The position numbers and the translations under genes were made by a program. Shown in pieces: positions 11,910 to 22,800 of a stretch of DNA of 64,000 bases. Under the pieces are notes generated by a model that searched no databases, was not told where the DNA came from, and saw only the letters and a list, made by a program, of their open reading frames with translations. The number at the start of each line of letters is the position of its first letter. Position 1 is the first letter of the stretch. Source of the DNA: Tachypleus tridentatus (Eukaryota > Arthropoda > Merostomata > Xiphosura > Limulidae); the NCBI RefSeq assembly GCF_004210375.1, contig NC_134833.1, forward strand, positions 47,176,782-47,240,781, given 5' to 3'.

Positions 11910-12187
11910 GGCCCGGCATGGCCAAGCGTGTTAAGGCGTGCGACTCGTAATCTGAGGGTCGCGGGTTTGCATCCCCGTCGCGAAAAACATGCTCGCCCTT
12001 TCAGCCGTGGGGGCGTTATAATGTACGGTCAATCCCACTATTCGTTGGTAAAAGAGTAGCCCAAGAGTTGGCGGTGGGTGGTGACGACTAGCTGCCTTCC
12101 CTCTAGTCTTACACTGCTAAATGAGGGACAGCTAGCACAAATAGCCCTCGAGTAGCTTTGTGCGAAATTCTAAAAAACAAACAAACA
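11910..12187 (+). mobile_element. S1 SINE, full length
   Basis: The head GGCCCGGCATGGCCAAGCG has A- and B-box regions and the CTCGTAATC anticodon loop. The complete body includes TTGGTAAAAGAGTAGCCC and ATAGCCCTCGAGTAGCTTTG, ending in an A/CAAA tail. A possible target duplication is AGACATTAT/AGACATCAT, weak. Confidence 0.93.
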
Positions 12188-12850
12188 GACATCATCACGT
12201 GCGTACATTTTGCGGAACGGCAAGCTAGGTGTTGGCATCACGTATAACAGACTCAGACTCGTTACAACGATACTGAATTAGCCGTTAATAGGACGATCAA
12301 GGTTGGTATTTTATAAGTATGTGGATGATTTTTAGTGTCTTAATTTTCTTTGATCAATATTTCTTTGCTAAAAAGTGCCACAAAATTACCGTTCCCAATT
12401 ATCGCTCACAAAGTTCGCGCTAAAACCCGCTTGCAATTTCCCTAATAGGGAAATAGAATAGCTGCAAAATTTTAATATGCTTTTTGCACAGTATTACGTT
12501 TGGCCTGTTTTGGCATAAATAAATTTCTTTCGCAGGTGTAGCCAAGTATATAAATAATAAAGCAAGACGTGAAGTGGTATATGATACGTATATCCTTATA
12601 AAAAATAACAAAATCTCATGTATTATAACTTGAACATAAGCATGATATCCCCTTAATTTCTTTATTATGATATAATGCATCAGTAAGATCCATTTGGAAA
12701 GGTTTATGAATAGGCATGTGCCACCAACTGTATGACACCATCTGGTATGTATAGGCCTAACTCCGACACTAACAAAAAGTTGCATGTTTGATAGGTTTAT
12801 CGAATAATCTGCATGTTACTTGTACGAAACTTACATTCTATTCATTTACA
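12188..12850. other. Spacer upstream of the TNP2-like transposon gene
   Basis: A 121-codon minus-strand frame (12420-12785) has no recognisable domain and is not called. The stretch ends with a good 3' splice site (CATTCTATTCATTTACAG, ending 12852), so part of it may be an intron of the transposon gene. Confidence 0.45.
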
Positions 12851-12852
12851 GA

Positions 12853-13338
12853 ATTAATTTCGCAATGTTTGAAAATTTGCGTAAATGCCATCGTTTGCAA
12901 TATCTGCGAAGGTGGAAGGCAACAAGGAAGGCACTGAGTAAAAATGACGTTAAGAACAACTCTGATAGTGACTGGGAGGAAATTGACACTGGAACTGGTA
13001 GTTATATTCAGGAATACGAGTACAACGACCCTGTTGTGTCAGGAGAAGAATAAACGGCAAAACAAGAATATGCTAATAGTGATACAGAACTTACTTTGAC
13101 AGATAATCAAGAAAATCAATGGAAATTGCTCGATGAGTCAAATAATTTTGAACTGTCTTCAGATATTGAATATAATAGCGATGACAACAAACCAACATCA
13201 CTTGCTGATGAACCTGCACAATGGGCCAGAAGTCATGATGTCAAACACAATGCCACAGATGATCTTCTGAAATGCTTGCAGCTTCATGTGAAGTCTCCTT
13301 TGCCTGTTACAGGAAGAACTTTGTTGAAAACTCCAAAA
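12853..13338 (+). pseudogene. N-terminal part of a TNP2/CACTA-like transposase (split gene, part 1)
   Basis: After a strong acceptor site the frame reads MFENLRKCHRLQYLRRWKAT, an acidic linker, one in-frame TAA at 13051-13053, more acidic sequence, then AQWARSHDVKHNATDDLLKC and TGRTLLKTPK. The order is an acidic N-terminus, a W-A-x-x-x-x-V-x-H-x-A-x-x-x-L-L-x-x-L block and a RTLL-x-TP block. It is typical, from memory, of a large animal transposon protein whose C-terminus resembles DUF4218 of plant CACTA TNP2 proteins. The frame is cut at 13339 by a hAT element and continues at 14581. About 200 residues normally between these blocks are absent, so the insertion also deleted sequence. Class assignment is inference. 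Confidence 0.6.
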
Positions 13339-14580
13339 CAGTTGTTCTTAACCTGGGTTTTAACCGAACCTCAGGGGTTCAGTGAGTCATCTCAGGGGTT
13401 CGGCGGAGGTTCCGTTCCGTTCACCCAACTCGTATGATTCGTGGCGTCATGTTCCACTTGGCCATCATTGGTTGCAGCTGATCACGTCACATCACTTCGT
13501 CTTAATATTTGTGCTATAGGGAACTTCGTGCGCTTAGCAGTCGATTTGTGACTGTAGTAATCGTGCGTCATTTGTGATTTTTTTCCTAATCTTTCAATCC
13601 ATTCATACTTACTATGTCGAACAAAAACAGAAAGTGGTCGGACGAATACTTACAATATGGATTTACGTGTATAACGGAACACGATGGGAGTTAGCGTCCT
13701 CAATGCATGATTTGCAATGCCAAATTGAGCAATTCTAGTCTAGCACCAGCAAAACTAAGAGAACACTCCCTAAAGTTGCATGGAGATAGGAAATACAAGA
13801 ACACGCTTGCTAAATTCAAGGTGGAGAGAGCCAGGTTCGATGAAAAGGCTACTTTGACTGTTCTCGGCCCTTTTCCCAGGGAACTGAAACAAGCTATTGC
13901 CATACACTTAGATGACTTAGCAAAGTCTTTCAACAGATACTTCCCCACCAGAAAGTCATATCCAGCATGAGTGAGACAGGCGTTCACGTTTAGTGTTGCA
14001 ACAGCAGATGTCAATGATGAATACCTCGACGAAATCATTGAACTTCAGCAGAGCCAAGTTCAACAGCAACTTTTCAGAACAACAACACTCTCAACGTATT
14101 AGTGTCACCAAATCGTAGCGTACCCTCTTATTGCTAAGAAAGCCTTTGAGATACTCATACCGTTTGTTACAATGCATTTTTGCGAGCAATCCTTTTCGAA
14201 GATGGTAGACATAAAAACGAAGAAAAGGAACAGACTTTGTTGCAAAACTGACATGAGAGTGGCACTTGCCAAGGTTCAGCCGTGCATTTCTGAACTTCTC
14301 TCTGAAAGGCAACAGCAAAAGTCACATTGATTTGTAGTAAATATTCATTGAGTTATGTTTTTGTTTTTCTGTGAAATTCATGTTTTGTTGGTTGCGTTCT
14401 TTGAACACTGTGATATTGTGTGCAACTGATGTATGGTTAATTTTGTGCATTAATAAAATATCTACTTATGTTTTGAATTTGAAAGAAATCATATTTTATT
14501 TTTCCAATTACGAAGGGTTCAGGGAATGCAAGTACGAAACTTCCGGGGTTCAGCACCTCCAACAAGGTTAAGAACCACTG
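13339..14580 (+). mobile_element. Internally deleted hAT transposon inserted in the TNP2-like gene
   Basis: The terminal inverted repeats are CAGTTGTTCTTAACC at the left end and, as reverse complement, CAGTGGTTCTTAACC at the right. The 5' subterminal region carries repeated CAGGGGTTCGGCGGAGG-like sequence. The interior encodes a ZBED-type hAT transposase missing its middle. The expected 8-bp target duplication is absent (CTCCAAAA left, CTGGACAT right). With the missing host sequence, this suggests a deletion or recombination at insertion or later. Confidence 0.88.
13615..14328 (+). pseudogene. hAT (ZBED5-like) transposase with large internal deletion
   Basis: The N-terminus reads KNRKWSDEYLQYGFTCITEH, then a BED zinc finger (CMICNAKLSNSSLAPAKLRE with a following HSLKLHG), up to FDEKATLTVLG. 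At about 13867 it jumps to ELKQAIAIHLDDLAKSFNRY, which in full-length relatives lies hundreds of residues later. The C-terminus follows through VATADVNDEYLDEIIELQQS to the hATC dimerisation region (IPFVTMHFCEQSFSKMVDIK) and ends at 14328. A stop after DGS and frameshifts are present. The RNase H-like catalytic core is gone. A non-autonomous deletion derivative. Confidence 0.85.
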
Positions 14581-15113
14581 CTGGACATGGTCAAACATTT
14601 CCCAATTGATTATATGCATGAGATTTGCTTACGCGTTATGAAAAGGCTGCCGCTTTTGTGGACATGTGAACCAAAAGAAATAAAATGTCAGCCCAATTAA
14701 TCAATAAAGCAAGCACTCGTTTGCTTTACATTAGAAAGGACATGCCTTCAGTGTTTGCAAGGAAGCCCAGGAGTTGTGAAAAGTTGAAGTATTGGAAGGC
14801 CACTGAGCTTAGGCAGTTTTTGCTTCATACAAGGAAATTTGTGCTGAAAGGACTTTCGAAGTACAACTTGTACGATCACTTTGTCGTTTTAAGTATTGCA
14901 GTATCAATATTAGTCAGTCCAAATCTCGTTCAGGTGCATATTAACTATGCTGCTAAGCTTTTGACTTACTTTGTAAAGCAAGCAAAATGTTTATATGGAC
15001 CTATATTCCTTGTTTATAACGTGCACAACTTGCTTCATATTGCTGATGATGCAAGAGAACTTGGTGTCCTGGATGCATTCAGTGCATTTCCATTTGCTCA
15101 GTTTGTGAAATGA
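14581..15113 (+). pseudogene. C-terminal part of the TNP2/CACTA-like transposase (split gene, part 2)
   Basis: After the hAT the frame resumes with [21 protein letters not shown] frameshift near 14660-14690 is followed by 142 residues. Key blocks are KLKYWKATELRQFLLHT, YNLYDHFVVLSIAVSILVSP, GPIFLVYNVHNLLHIADDAR and LDAFSAFPFAQFVK. The sequence YNVHNLLHIADDARELG followed by FSAFPF matches the DUF4218-like C-terminal domain of TNP2-type transposases as I know it (ENYLGKLK-like residues usually follow). Here the frame stops right after FPFAQFVK, although further related codons continue to about 15400 with stops. Broken. Confidence 0.65.
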
Positions 15114-15534
15114 TGCTTCTCACAAGCCGCCCACAAGTACGATATATGTCAAACAATAAGTTCATCATGAAGGGGAGCTGCTGTGAACTGTTGGAACATT
15201 CTGACCATTAGAAGCTGTACCTACGTCACGTATTGAGTGATAGACGGCCTGTATTCACAAAGCCTTGTGATTCCACCTTACTTGGAACATACAAGGTCAA
15301 AGCAAGAACACATACTTGAAGAAGGTTCCTGTGACAGACTTGCAACAACAGGCGATTATGATGGAACAAAATGGAGACCTATTATTCTTGTCAATATCAG
15401 ATAAGTTATAAGGTAAGTTGCATGTAGGAGTAGTGGTACACTTTTTTAGAAGTTGTGTTAACTGACAATAATAACATTGTTATATTAATTAGCTAAATGA
15501 TTAACTTAAGTCAAATACAGAGTTAGGAACAATT

Positions 15535-16075
15535 TGTGAATACACTTTCAGTCATAAGTTGTAAGAAGCCCACGAAATTTGCTATGGTTGAGTTTCATGA
15601 AAAATCAGACAATAGGACAGTAGATTTTGTACCTATGAGTTGGCTAGATGGAGTGGTACCAGCAAAGCAGGTAAACTGACTTTTTTACACTCATGTTAAT
15701 TGTTGCACATGGCGTGGACCACTACATATCCACTGCTGCTTGTTTTGAAGTGACGGAATGTTATTCTGATCTAGAAATTGCACAAATGTGGAAAATTGTT
15801 AAAATATATATAGTTGTATATTTTTAGTGCACTAAACAAAAAACCCTGTAACACAACTTATCTTAAAATGGACTGCCATGACTTGGTTTTTATCCTTTAC
15901 CTTTAATTTTTATTTATTATATTTTGGCCATTTTTTCTACAGGTCACAAGCACATTCTATCCAGATGTGACAAAGAAAAAAGTTGGTAAAGGTGGCTGCT
16001 ATGCCAAACAAAAAAAAAGGAGAAAGTATAAAAAAACTAGTTTTTGGATATACAGGTTACTGATCAAACAGTTAT
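15535..16075 (+). pseudogene. Two-exon companion ORF of the TNP2-like element (VPMSWL protein)
   Basis: An exon after the acceptor TTGTGAATACACTTTCAG encodes KFAMVEFHEKSDNRTVDFVP and then MSWLDGVVPAKQ. It ends at a donor (CAG|GTAAAC, about 15669). A second exon after TTTTTTCTACAG (about 15941) encodes VTSTFYPDVTKKKVGKGGCY and basic residues. A FxVVxFxE...VVPxSWL segment followed by a basic tail is, from memory, a recurrent small protein in arthropod genomes found beside transposase-like genes. Its function is unknown. The plausible splice sites suggest an originally spliced gene; decay cannot be judged without a full-length relative. Confidence 0.4.
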
Positions 16076-16549
16076 AGATCTAGAGTTCACAAGTATAAAA
16101 CATGTTTAAACAATCTAAAGTTACAATCATTAGTTTAGTGCAGTGATTCTCAACCTGTGTGCCGCAAGAGACTGGCTGGTGTGCCGCGGTATTTTTGAAA
16201 CACATTCAACTTTCTTGGGATTTTAGAAGCAAGTCGAACACATCAGTTAATAAAAGCTACTATACAGAAACTATGAAACCTTCCAAAATATTCAATGGTT
16301 TTCATTGAATTCGAGCACTGAGAAGCTTATAATTCAATTTAATTCTCGACTGCAACAGTTCGACTGTTAGTTTAATTATGGCGCAACAAGCGCTTCGTAC
16401 GTCATAAATGATGCATCAAACAATCAAACTGCTTTCTGGACAAGTTCTCATTCTGCAGTAAGCTACAGCTACTACACTGTAGGTAGGAATTTTATATCAA
16501 CTGTAGAACTTCTTGCTTGTCGTGTATGAAATAGCTTTATCATTTATCC

Positions 16550-18630
16550 ATGGTAAAATATTTAAGTAAGTCTGGTGCTGCAAAGGAGAACGTGTTGAAT
16601 CAAAACCAATGAATCAAACAAAAGTACAAAAACGAATACATCGAATACGGTTTTATCGCTTTGGTTTGTTTGTTTGTTTGTTTTGGAATTTCGCACAAAG
16701 CTACTCGAGGGCTATCTGTGCTAGCCGTCCCTAATTTAGTAGTGTAAGACTAGAGGGAAGGAAGCTAGTCATCACCACCCACCGCCAACTACTCTTTTAC
16801 CAACGAATAGTGGGATTGACCGTCACATTATGCACCCCCACGGCTGGGAGGGCGAGCATGTTTAGCGTGACGCGGGCGCGAACCCACGAACCTCGGATTA
16901 CGAGCCGCACGCCTTACGCGCTTGGCCATGCCAGGCCTTATCGCTTTGGAATCAGAACATTTTCTATTACCATTCTGCCTACTCTGCAATGCAGCTTTAT
17001 CGAACGAGGGGCTTGTTCCTAGCAAACTGAAGAGACACTTGGAAACAAAACATTCAGCTGTGAAGGATAAACTAAATGAATACTTCGAGAATCTCGTTGC
17101 TCAACAACATGAACAATCAAGGAAGCTTGTGAACTACATGAAGCTGCCCAGAAAAGAATTGATTGCAAGTTATAAGGTTGCTCAATTGTTGGCAAAACGC
17201 AAGAAAGCGCAAACGGAGGCCGAATCAGTCATTGTGCCAACGTTAGCAATCGTCATTGAAACTATGCTTGAAACGGATGCCGCCAAAAAACTTAAGCAAG
17301 TTCCACTGTCCAATGACACAATTTCGTGCAGAATTGTAGACTTGTCGTCGGATTTGAAGGATCAAGTTTACAAACACTTTGAAGCACCTGAAGATGAATT
17401 GTCTGCTATGGTCTCTTCAAGCTAATGAATCTACTGACGTTAGTGGAAAAGCTCAATTTCTGGCTTTCATTCGATTCATAAAAGATGGAAAAATCGTAAA
17501 CGAATACTTATTTTGCAAAGATTTAAAAAGTACAGCAAAAGGTCAAGACATTTTTGAGTTGGTGAATGAAAACATTTTGCTCTTCAAATTACATTGAAAT
17601 AACTCTGTCAGCGTTTGCACCGATGGCTGTCCTTCAATGCAAGGAAAAAAGAAGGGATTCGTCACTCCAGTACACCAACAAAATCCAAACATCAGAATTG
17701 CTCATTGCATGATTTACAGAGAGGCGACTCGCCTCCAAATCTTTGCCGAAAGATTTGCAGTCTGTAATAAATCAAGTTATTTAATTTATGAATTTCATCA
17801 AGTCTTGGCCACTTCAATCTCGACTTTTCTCTCTTCTCTGTGAGGCGATGGATTCAGACTACAAAAAGCTATTGTATCACACAGAAGCTCAATGGTTTTC
17901 GGAAGAAAATGTGTTAAAACGTCTTGTCCAACTAAAAACTGAAGTAATTTCTTTCTTGGAAGTTAAGGAAGCAAATTTTGAATTTTCTTTTCATGGTGAG
18001 ATCTGGTGGCTGAAGGTTCAATTTCTCTCTGACTTGTTTGACAAATTAAATTCTCTAAACTTAAGTCCCCAAGGACCATCTAAAAACATTATTGCTGCAA
18101 CGTCCAAACTGAAGGCCTTCGATGAAAAGGTGACTCTGTGGAAAAATAAGATCTCAAAAGGAGTCCTTGATTGTTTTCCTTCTGTTAACGAATGTCCGTC
18201 AAAGAAGAAAATTGTCCCTCATATTTTGAACACATTAATCGACCTACAGTCCGCACTAAAACATTACTTCCCGTCACTTGCTGTCGACGAATATAACTGG
18301 ATGACCTATCCATTCGGAATCAACGAGACAAATCTTATAACTGAGGAGGAAGAACAGCTCACTGATTTACGAAACGACAAATTTTAACAGTCATTGTCTC
18401 CTGGAAAGAGCTTGGATGAGTTTTGGATCTCCATTAAAAATTCATATCCTGCAATCAGTTCAAAAGCAATTGAAGTTCTGTTTTCATTTGCATCTTCGTG
18501 GTTTTGCGAAATTGGATTTTCAGCATTGACTGAAATTAAAGCCAAAAAGAGAGAGAGGCTTCTTACAGTCGATGATGAGCTTTGCTTCAACTTGATTTGC
18601 TCTCGGAAGCAGACACAAGCGTCACATTGA
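16550..18630 (+). pseudogene. hAT (ZBED-type) transposase, SINE-interrupted and frameshifted
   Basis: The reading frame starts MVKYLSKSGAAKENVLNQNQ, is split inside the N-terminal region by the SINE at 16665-16937, and resumes at the BED finger (CLLCNAALSNEGLVPSKLKR followed by HLETKH). Then comes the linker KAQTEAESVIVPTLAIV and VPLSNDTISCRIVDLSSDLK. The catalytic-domain segment ESTDVSGKAQFLAFIRFIKD is reached by a frameshift near 17400; SVCTDGCPSMQGKKKGFV follows a stop near 17597; and AQWFSEENVLKRLVQLKTEV, after another frameshift near 17835, runs 199 codons. The hATC region SFASSWFCEIGFSALTEIKA lies at about 18480-18540, after a stop at 18385. So most domains are present but the frame is broken at least four times. 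Confidence 0.88.
16665..16937 (-). mobile_element. S1 SINE, minus orientation, inside the hAT transposase, with 12-bp target duplication
   Basis: It reads in reverse from the GTTTGTTT tail through the body to the head (CTTGGCCATGCCAGGCC). TTATCGCTTTGG occurs at 16653-16664 and 16938-16949. Removing the SINE and one duplication restores a continuous hAT frame, proving the nested order hAT first, SINE later. Confidence 0.95.
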
Positions 18631-18737
18631 AAACATATATAAAAACAAAAAGTTTTGATTTTCTGCTACACCACAAAATCGTTAAAAAGCCTTAAAACGA
18701 CACTCAAGACCAAAGCAAGTGATAGTATTGGCAATGT

Positions 18738-19660
18738 GCAGGGGTGAAAAGAAAATTTCTAGCGAGATACAAATAAATTTTGATAATAAATAAAAGACAT
18801 GGCTACTTACGATAATTATGTTTGTGCTTGAAATAATAAAAAAAATTGTATCTTTGACGTCTACCAATAGTTTGGGTGTGGTGTTTCTCCATACTGGATA
18901 CGTGGGGGAATCCATAGCTACATCATCAGTACTTGTCAGCCAATCAGCGCTCGCGTAGATGGGTATTTTTCGTATTCTAAGCAGCAAAGAAACACCAATG
19001 CGATCGTTCACAAAGGGAAAAAAAGAGGTCTTGTTCACCAGATTGTCTTATTTCTGGCAAATCTAGAAGGACAAAAACTGTGAATTAAAAATTTAGGAAA
19101 GAGTATATTGCAAAATATCCAGTCATTGCATCAAGAGTCAGTGACAGTCATGCGTTTTGTACAGTTTGTCACATCGATTTTTCTGTGACGCATGGCGGGA
19201 TAAACCATTGTTCCAGACATACAAAATTGCCATCTCACCAACAAAAGGCTGAGCCGAAGACAAAAACGATGCAGATAACGACATTTATGAGCAAGAATTC
19301 AGAATATGAAACCATAAATGCAGAAGTGATGTTCACGCAATTCGTCATTGCTCATAATTTACCCCTAGCTGTAGCCGATCATGCAGGACATCTATTCAGA
19401 AAAATATTCCCAGACTCTGATATAGCGAAAAAATATGGCTGTGCTAGAACTAAAACTACAGCCATTGTACAAATGCTGGGTTATGAAGATGACAAAATGA
19501 TTTCAAGCATTCTTACTAACAGTGTTTACAGTTTAGCCACACATGAATCCACAGACATGGATGACTCAAAACTGTATCTAGTGGTTGTACGATATCTGTA
19601 CGGGCTCTGTCTACAATCATTACGCTCAGTCATTTGAAATAGTTGGCATCCCTGCGGATG
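18738..19660 (+). mobile_element. 5' part of a third hAT transposon
   Basis: CAGGGGTGAAAAG at 18738 fits a hAT terminus, and the encoded protein starts about 330 bp inside. No right terminus was recognised; the element seems truncated near 19640. Confidence 0.55.
19100..19640 (+). pseudogene. N-terminal half of a hAT transposase
   Basis: A continuous frame (first visible residues EYIAKYPVIASRVSDSHAFC, after a diverged start) gives a BED-like finger (CTVCHIDFSVTHGG then HCSRHTKLPSHQQ). It continues NAEVMFTQFVIAHNLPLAVA, DHAGHLFRKIFPDSDIAKKY, GCARTKTTAIVQMLG and LATHESTDMDDSKLYLVVVR. The order of AEVLFTxFxxxHNxPLxxxDHAG, RKMFPDS.IA and ACxRTKTT blocks is characteristic of a ZBED/hAT subfamily. 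At the first catalytic position relatives usually have ATD; here ATH is seen. The C-terminal two thirds, including the hATC domain, are missing. Confidence 0.75.
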
Positions 19661-20857
19661 TTGTTATTCATTTCTACAAACGTTACATCAGCTTTATGAA
19701 TGTATAACCATCATTGTTCCCTTTTAGACATCTCACAAGTTTGGTTAAACGTCCCATAGTTAATAACGATAAATGTGTCAACCTTTCACATTTTAGCATC
19801 TGGTGTTAACTAAGTCTTGTACACCACAAAGATTATGTGATAAACCGTTTTTACGCAAATAGTCCAAAGCACGCATACAGTACACTTCAAAATCTCTTGA
19901 TCTCAATCTCGAACACTGCCATAATTTGGAATGTTCCAAGTGTCAGAAACTCTTTATCTCACTTACTAACACTCCGTAATTTGAAGTTTTCCAAGTATCA
20001 AAGTATAAAATATTTCTCTTTAAGAGATGTTAATACTAAGTAAAAAAGAAAGTTAGATAATTTTTTTATAACTCAGTAGTAACTTATTGTCTACTGTATA
20101 AACAATATATTACAATATCTATTACTGTGTTTACTTTTAGTTTTGAATAGCAATTATTATTAATGTTAAAAATAGACTAGAAATTTTTGTCTATATGCAT
20201 AGCTTTTTATTTTGAGAAATAACTCCGTATCGTAATGCCTCACGTGTGTGTAAGAAACACAAGTATTTATGTGCACTTACACTTTGGTGTTAACATGGCT
20301 TTAAAATGATTCTGTAAGTTATTTGCGTGTGTAACAAACTTGAAACTCGGTGACGTGTTTAATTTTCTCTAATATGCAGTCAATGTTTATTTAAAATGAC
20401 TTCATTTTCTAAACGTCTAATTTTGGTAACTCTCTGTAATAACTTGTATAATTAAGACATAAGAAAGACGTGTGAGAAGTGTAAGAGCTAAAATTAAAAT
20501 TGTGGGCCGAGGTTTCTCTGAAATTAAATTCCTCATACTGATGTCTTTTTATTGGAACAGATCAAAAAGTGGAAGAGTGGTGTTCGTCCACTGCATATTA
20601 TATCAAATTAAAAATTCAAGATATTAAAAGATTTACTTCATAAAACTGATTGATTTTTGCTCCAGAAATATTGACAAATAATTCACTTTTACATATTTGT
20701 TTTGAAGATGTTTCAGTAGTGATTACGAAATTACTATTTATTAGCCGTTTCACTGTCAGTGGTCGTAATGCACCGTATTCCTCAGTTGTAACAGAAGAGA
20801 AAAAAAATTACTTGGTGATTGCTGTACTGGAAAAATGCAGTTAAATTGTGGCTTTAT
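19661..20857. other. AT-rich intergenic DNA
   Basis: Short frames at 19837-20043 and 20650-20844 show no motif. No repeat or gene is supported. Confidence 0.5.
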
Positions 20858-20965
20858 AAGTTCGCTGATATTGTACTATTAACTTTTTAACAAGTGCGCT
20901 GATATTGTATTAATAAACTTTACAAGTACGCTAATATTGTACTTATCAACTTACTGTTGAGTCGT
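20858..20965. repeat. Minisatellite, ~33-bp unit, 3 copies
   Basis: AAGTNCGCTGATATTGTA followed by TTAATAAACTTT recurs three times in a diverged form. Confidence 0.75.
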
Positions 20966-20997
20966 TAACAGATTTCCAGTCCTCTTGATTAGCTCAT

Positions 20998-21300
20998 TTT
21001 ACTTACCCTATGGAAACCAATGATTTTACTCACTCAGGTAGAATCACTGATTTTATTTATCCAGGATATATCACTGGGTTCACTTACACAAGAGGTACCA
21101 ATGATTTTTAGTTACCCAGGGCTTACCATTGATTTTTACTTACCCTGGAGAAACCACTTACCAATGGCGTGCCACTGGTTTTACTTATTCAAGGCGTATC
21201 ACTGAGTTTTACTTACCCAGGACGTAACACTTATTTTGCTTATAAGGATGAAACCACTGATTATACTTACCTATGGGAAGCCTCTGATTTTACTCATCAA
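20998..21300. repeat. Degenerate 27-28-bp minisatellite, about 11 copies
   Basis: The unit is roughly TTTACTTACCCAGGAG + NAACCACTGAT. It recurs from 20998 to 21300 with 70-80 percent apparent similarity between units. The unit length near a multiple of three keeps short open frames (21020-21205, 21169-21375) that are not genes. Confidence 0.85.
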
Positions 21301-21984
21301 TTTTACTGTAGAGCTGACAAAAAAAAACTAACTTATAATTTTTTTAAAACAAAACACCGTTCAGCTAATGCTTAACGTAAAATTTAGTAAGTTATTTCCA
21401 CATCTAACACAGAAGTGTTTCCCTGAGAAATGTCCTAACTGTCTTTCTTAGGTTATCGTTATAGTGTAAACTTTTCAGAATAATCCAAAGTTTTAGCGAA
21501 ATGATGACCGGTACTTCTCTCAACGGACTCATCAAATATTGTAGAAAGGGAGAGTTTTAAATTCTTCGCAACGCAATAATTGGGCTCATTTAGATATAAC
21601 TATGTGGTCATGAGATTTAATCATCATACAATGTACTTTATCTACAATAGTCATGTTGGTGCATGTGGTGTTGCTCTAGCGTAGATAAAAGACCTGGTGA
21701 CGACAAATGCATAGTACCCGAATGTTTTGCGGTTATTGCTCCAAAAAGAGTATATACGTGTTGTTTTGTTCTTGGTCACAGTATAATAGAAGACAGACTA
21801 TCGAAGTTTGATATTAAAAGATCACGTGTAACTATTTTTCATATATTTCAATAAACTTTTATATTTTGGTTTTTCCAGAAAACGTTACAAATCTTTAAAT
21901 AAATGTATTTTTATTTTTTCTGCACATTTTGAACAAATACGAACCAGAAAAACGGTTACATTATAATTGTCACACTGCCACGTT
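21301..21984. other. AT-rich intergenic DNA
   Basis: Nothing recognisable. The 63-codon frame at 21663-21854 has no known motif. Confidence 0.5.
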
Positions 21985-22260
21985 CTGAAACATAAACGTT
22001 TAGATCACCAGTTTATAAGCAATAAATATTTAACATATGAACGTTTAAACTACAGTTTACTGCTCAGTATCAAACACTAACACCTGAACATTTAGACCAC
22101 CAGTTTATCAACAGATGTTTAACACCTGAACATTTAAACCATCCTTTTATTACTCAGTGTTAAACACTGACATCTGAATATTTATACCACCAATTTCTCA
22201 CCGACAGTTGTTTAACACCTAATATTTAGACTACCCTTCTATTACTCGGTGTTTAATAAC
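21985..22260. repeat. Degenerate ~60-70-bp tandem repeat
   Basis: AACACCTGAACATTTAGACC, ACCAGTTTATCA and TTTATTACTCAGTGTTAAAC blocks alternate about four times. Confidence 0.7.
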
Positions 22261-22319
22261 TGACCTTAGGGACTAAAGTATAAACGGGTACAGAAGTGTA
22301 GACACACACCTAGACTAAC

Positions 22320-22800
22320 AACAACAATAAATCCCAAGTTACAACAAACTGCAAAACCTTACACTGCTACATACCACACGTTCCTGACATCAGCGAAAAA
22401 ATAACCGACATTTGGAAAAACGTATAACAAAGCACAACATTCCAGTAAACACCAAATTTATTCAAAAACTAGGTACAAAACTAAAGTCCATACTGTGTAA
22501 AAACTACACTGAAAACACACCAAAATAATTTATGAAATACAATGCAACAATTGCCACGGCTTCTATATTGGAGAAACAAGCAGAAAAATGGAAACTGGAT
22601 TCAAAAAACAAAACAAAAAAAAAACACCTTCACACGTTTTTGAACACTGCAAATCAAATAAATACAACATAACCATAAAAAACACCCAGATACTAAGTAG
22701 GGAAACAAATATAAACAAAGGCAAGATCGAAAAAAATCCTATTTATACAACAACTAAAACCAAAATTATACCAATATAAAGGAACACCTTTACACCTATA
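22320..22800 (+). pseudogene. Penelope-like element: linker and GIY-YIG endonuclease remnant
   Basis: The frame reads YIPHVPDISEKITDIWKN, then a stop-broken linker. From about 22526 it gives VYEIQCNNCHGFYIGETSRK, METGFKKQ, SHVFEHCKSNKYNITIKNTQ and ILSRETNINKGKI. This matches the C-terminus of PLE proteins: a short SEKI-x-x-I-x-K linker, a CxxC pair, the YIG core, then H-x-x-x-(S/N)xH and an ILxREN(N/F)xxxRxxxE segment. Such a GIY-YIG nuclease nicks target DNA for insertion. Family residues changed here include the Arg after YIGET (RKMETGFK instead of an R-x-x-x-H-like pattern). The RT domain is not present upstream. Confidence 0.8.

Larger units (their letters stand above)
16141..18640 (+). 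mobile_element. Second hAT transposon (CAGTGATTCTCAACC end)
   Basis: The left end begins CAGTGATTCTCAACCTGTG followed by GCCGC-rich subterminal sequence, a typical hAT end. The transposase follows, interrupted by an S1 SINE. The matching right inverted repeat was not found before the next element at about 18738, so the 3' end is lost or diverged. Confidence 0.8.

Noticed and set aside
12420..12785. 121-codon minus-strand frame
   Set aside because: AT-driven hydrophobic composition, no motif, and next to an apparent intron of the transposon gene.
16810..17025. Short frames on both strands as genes
   Set aside because: They translate the S1 SINE head.
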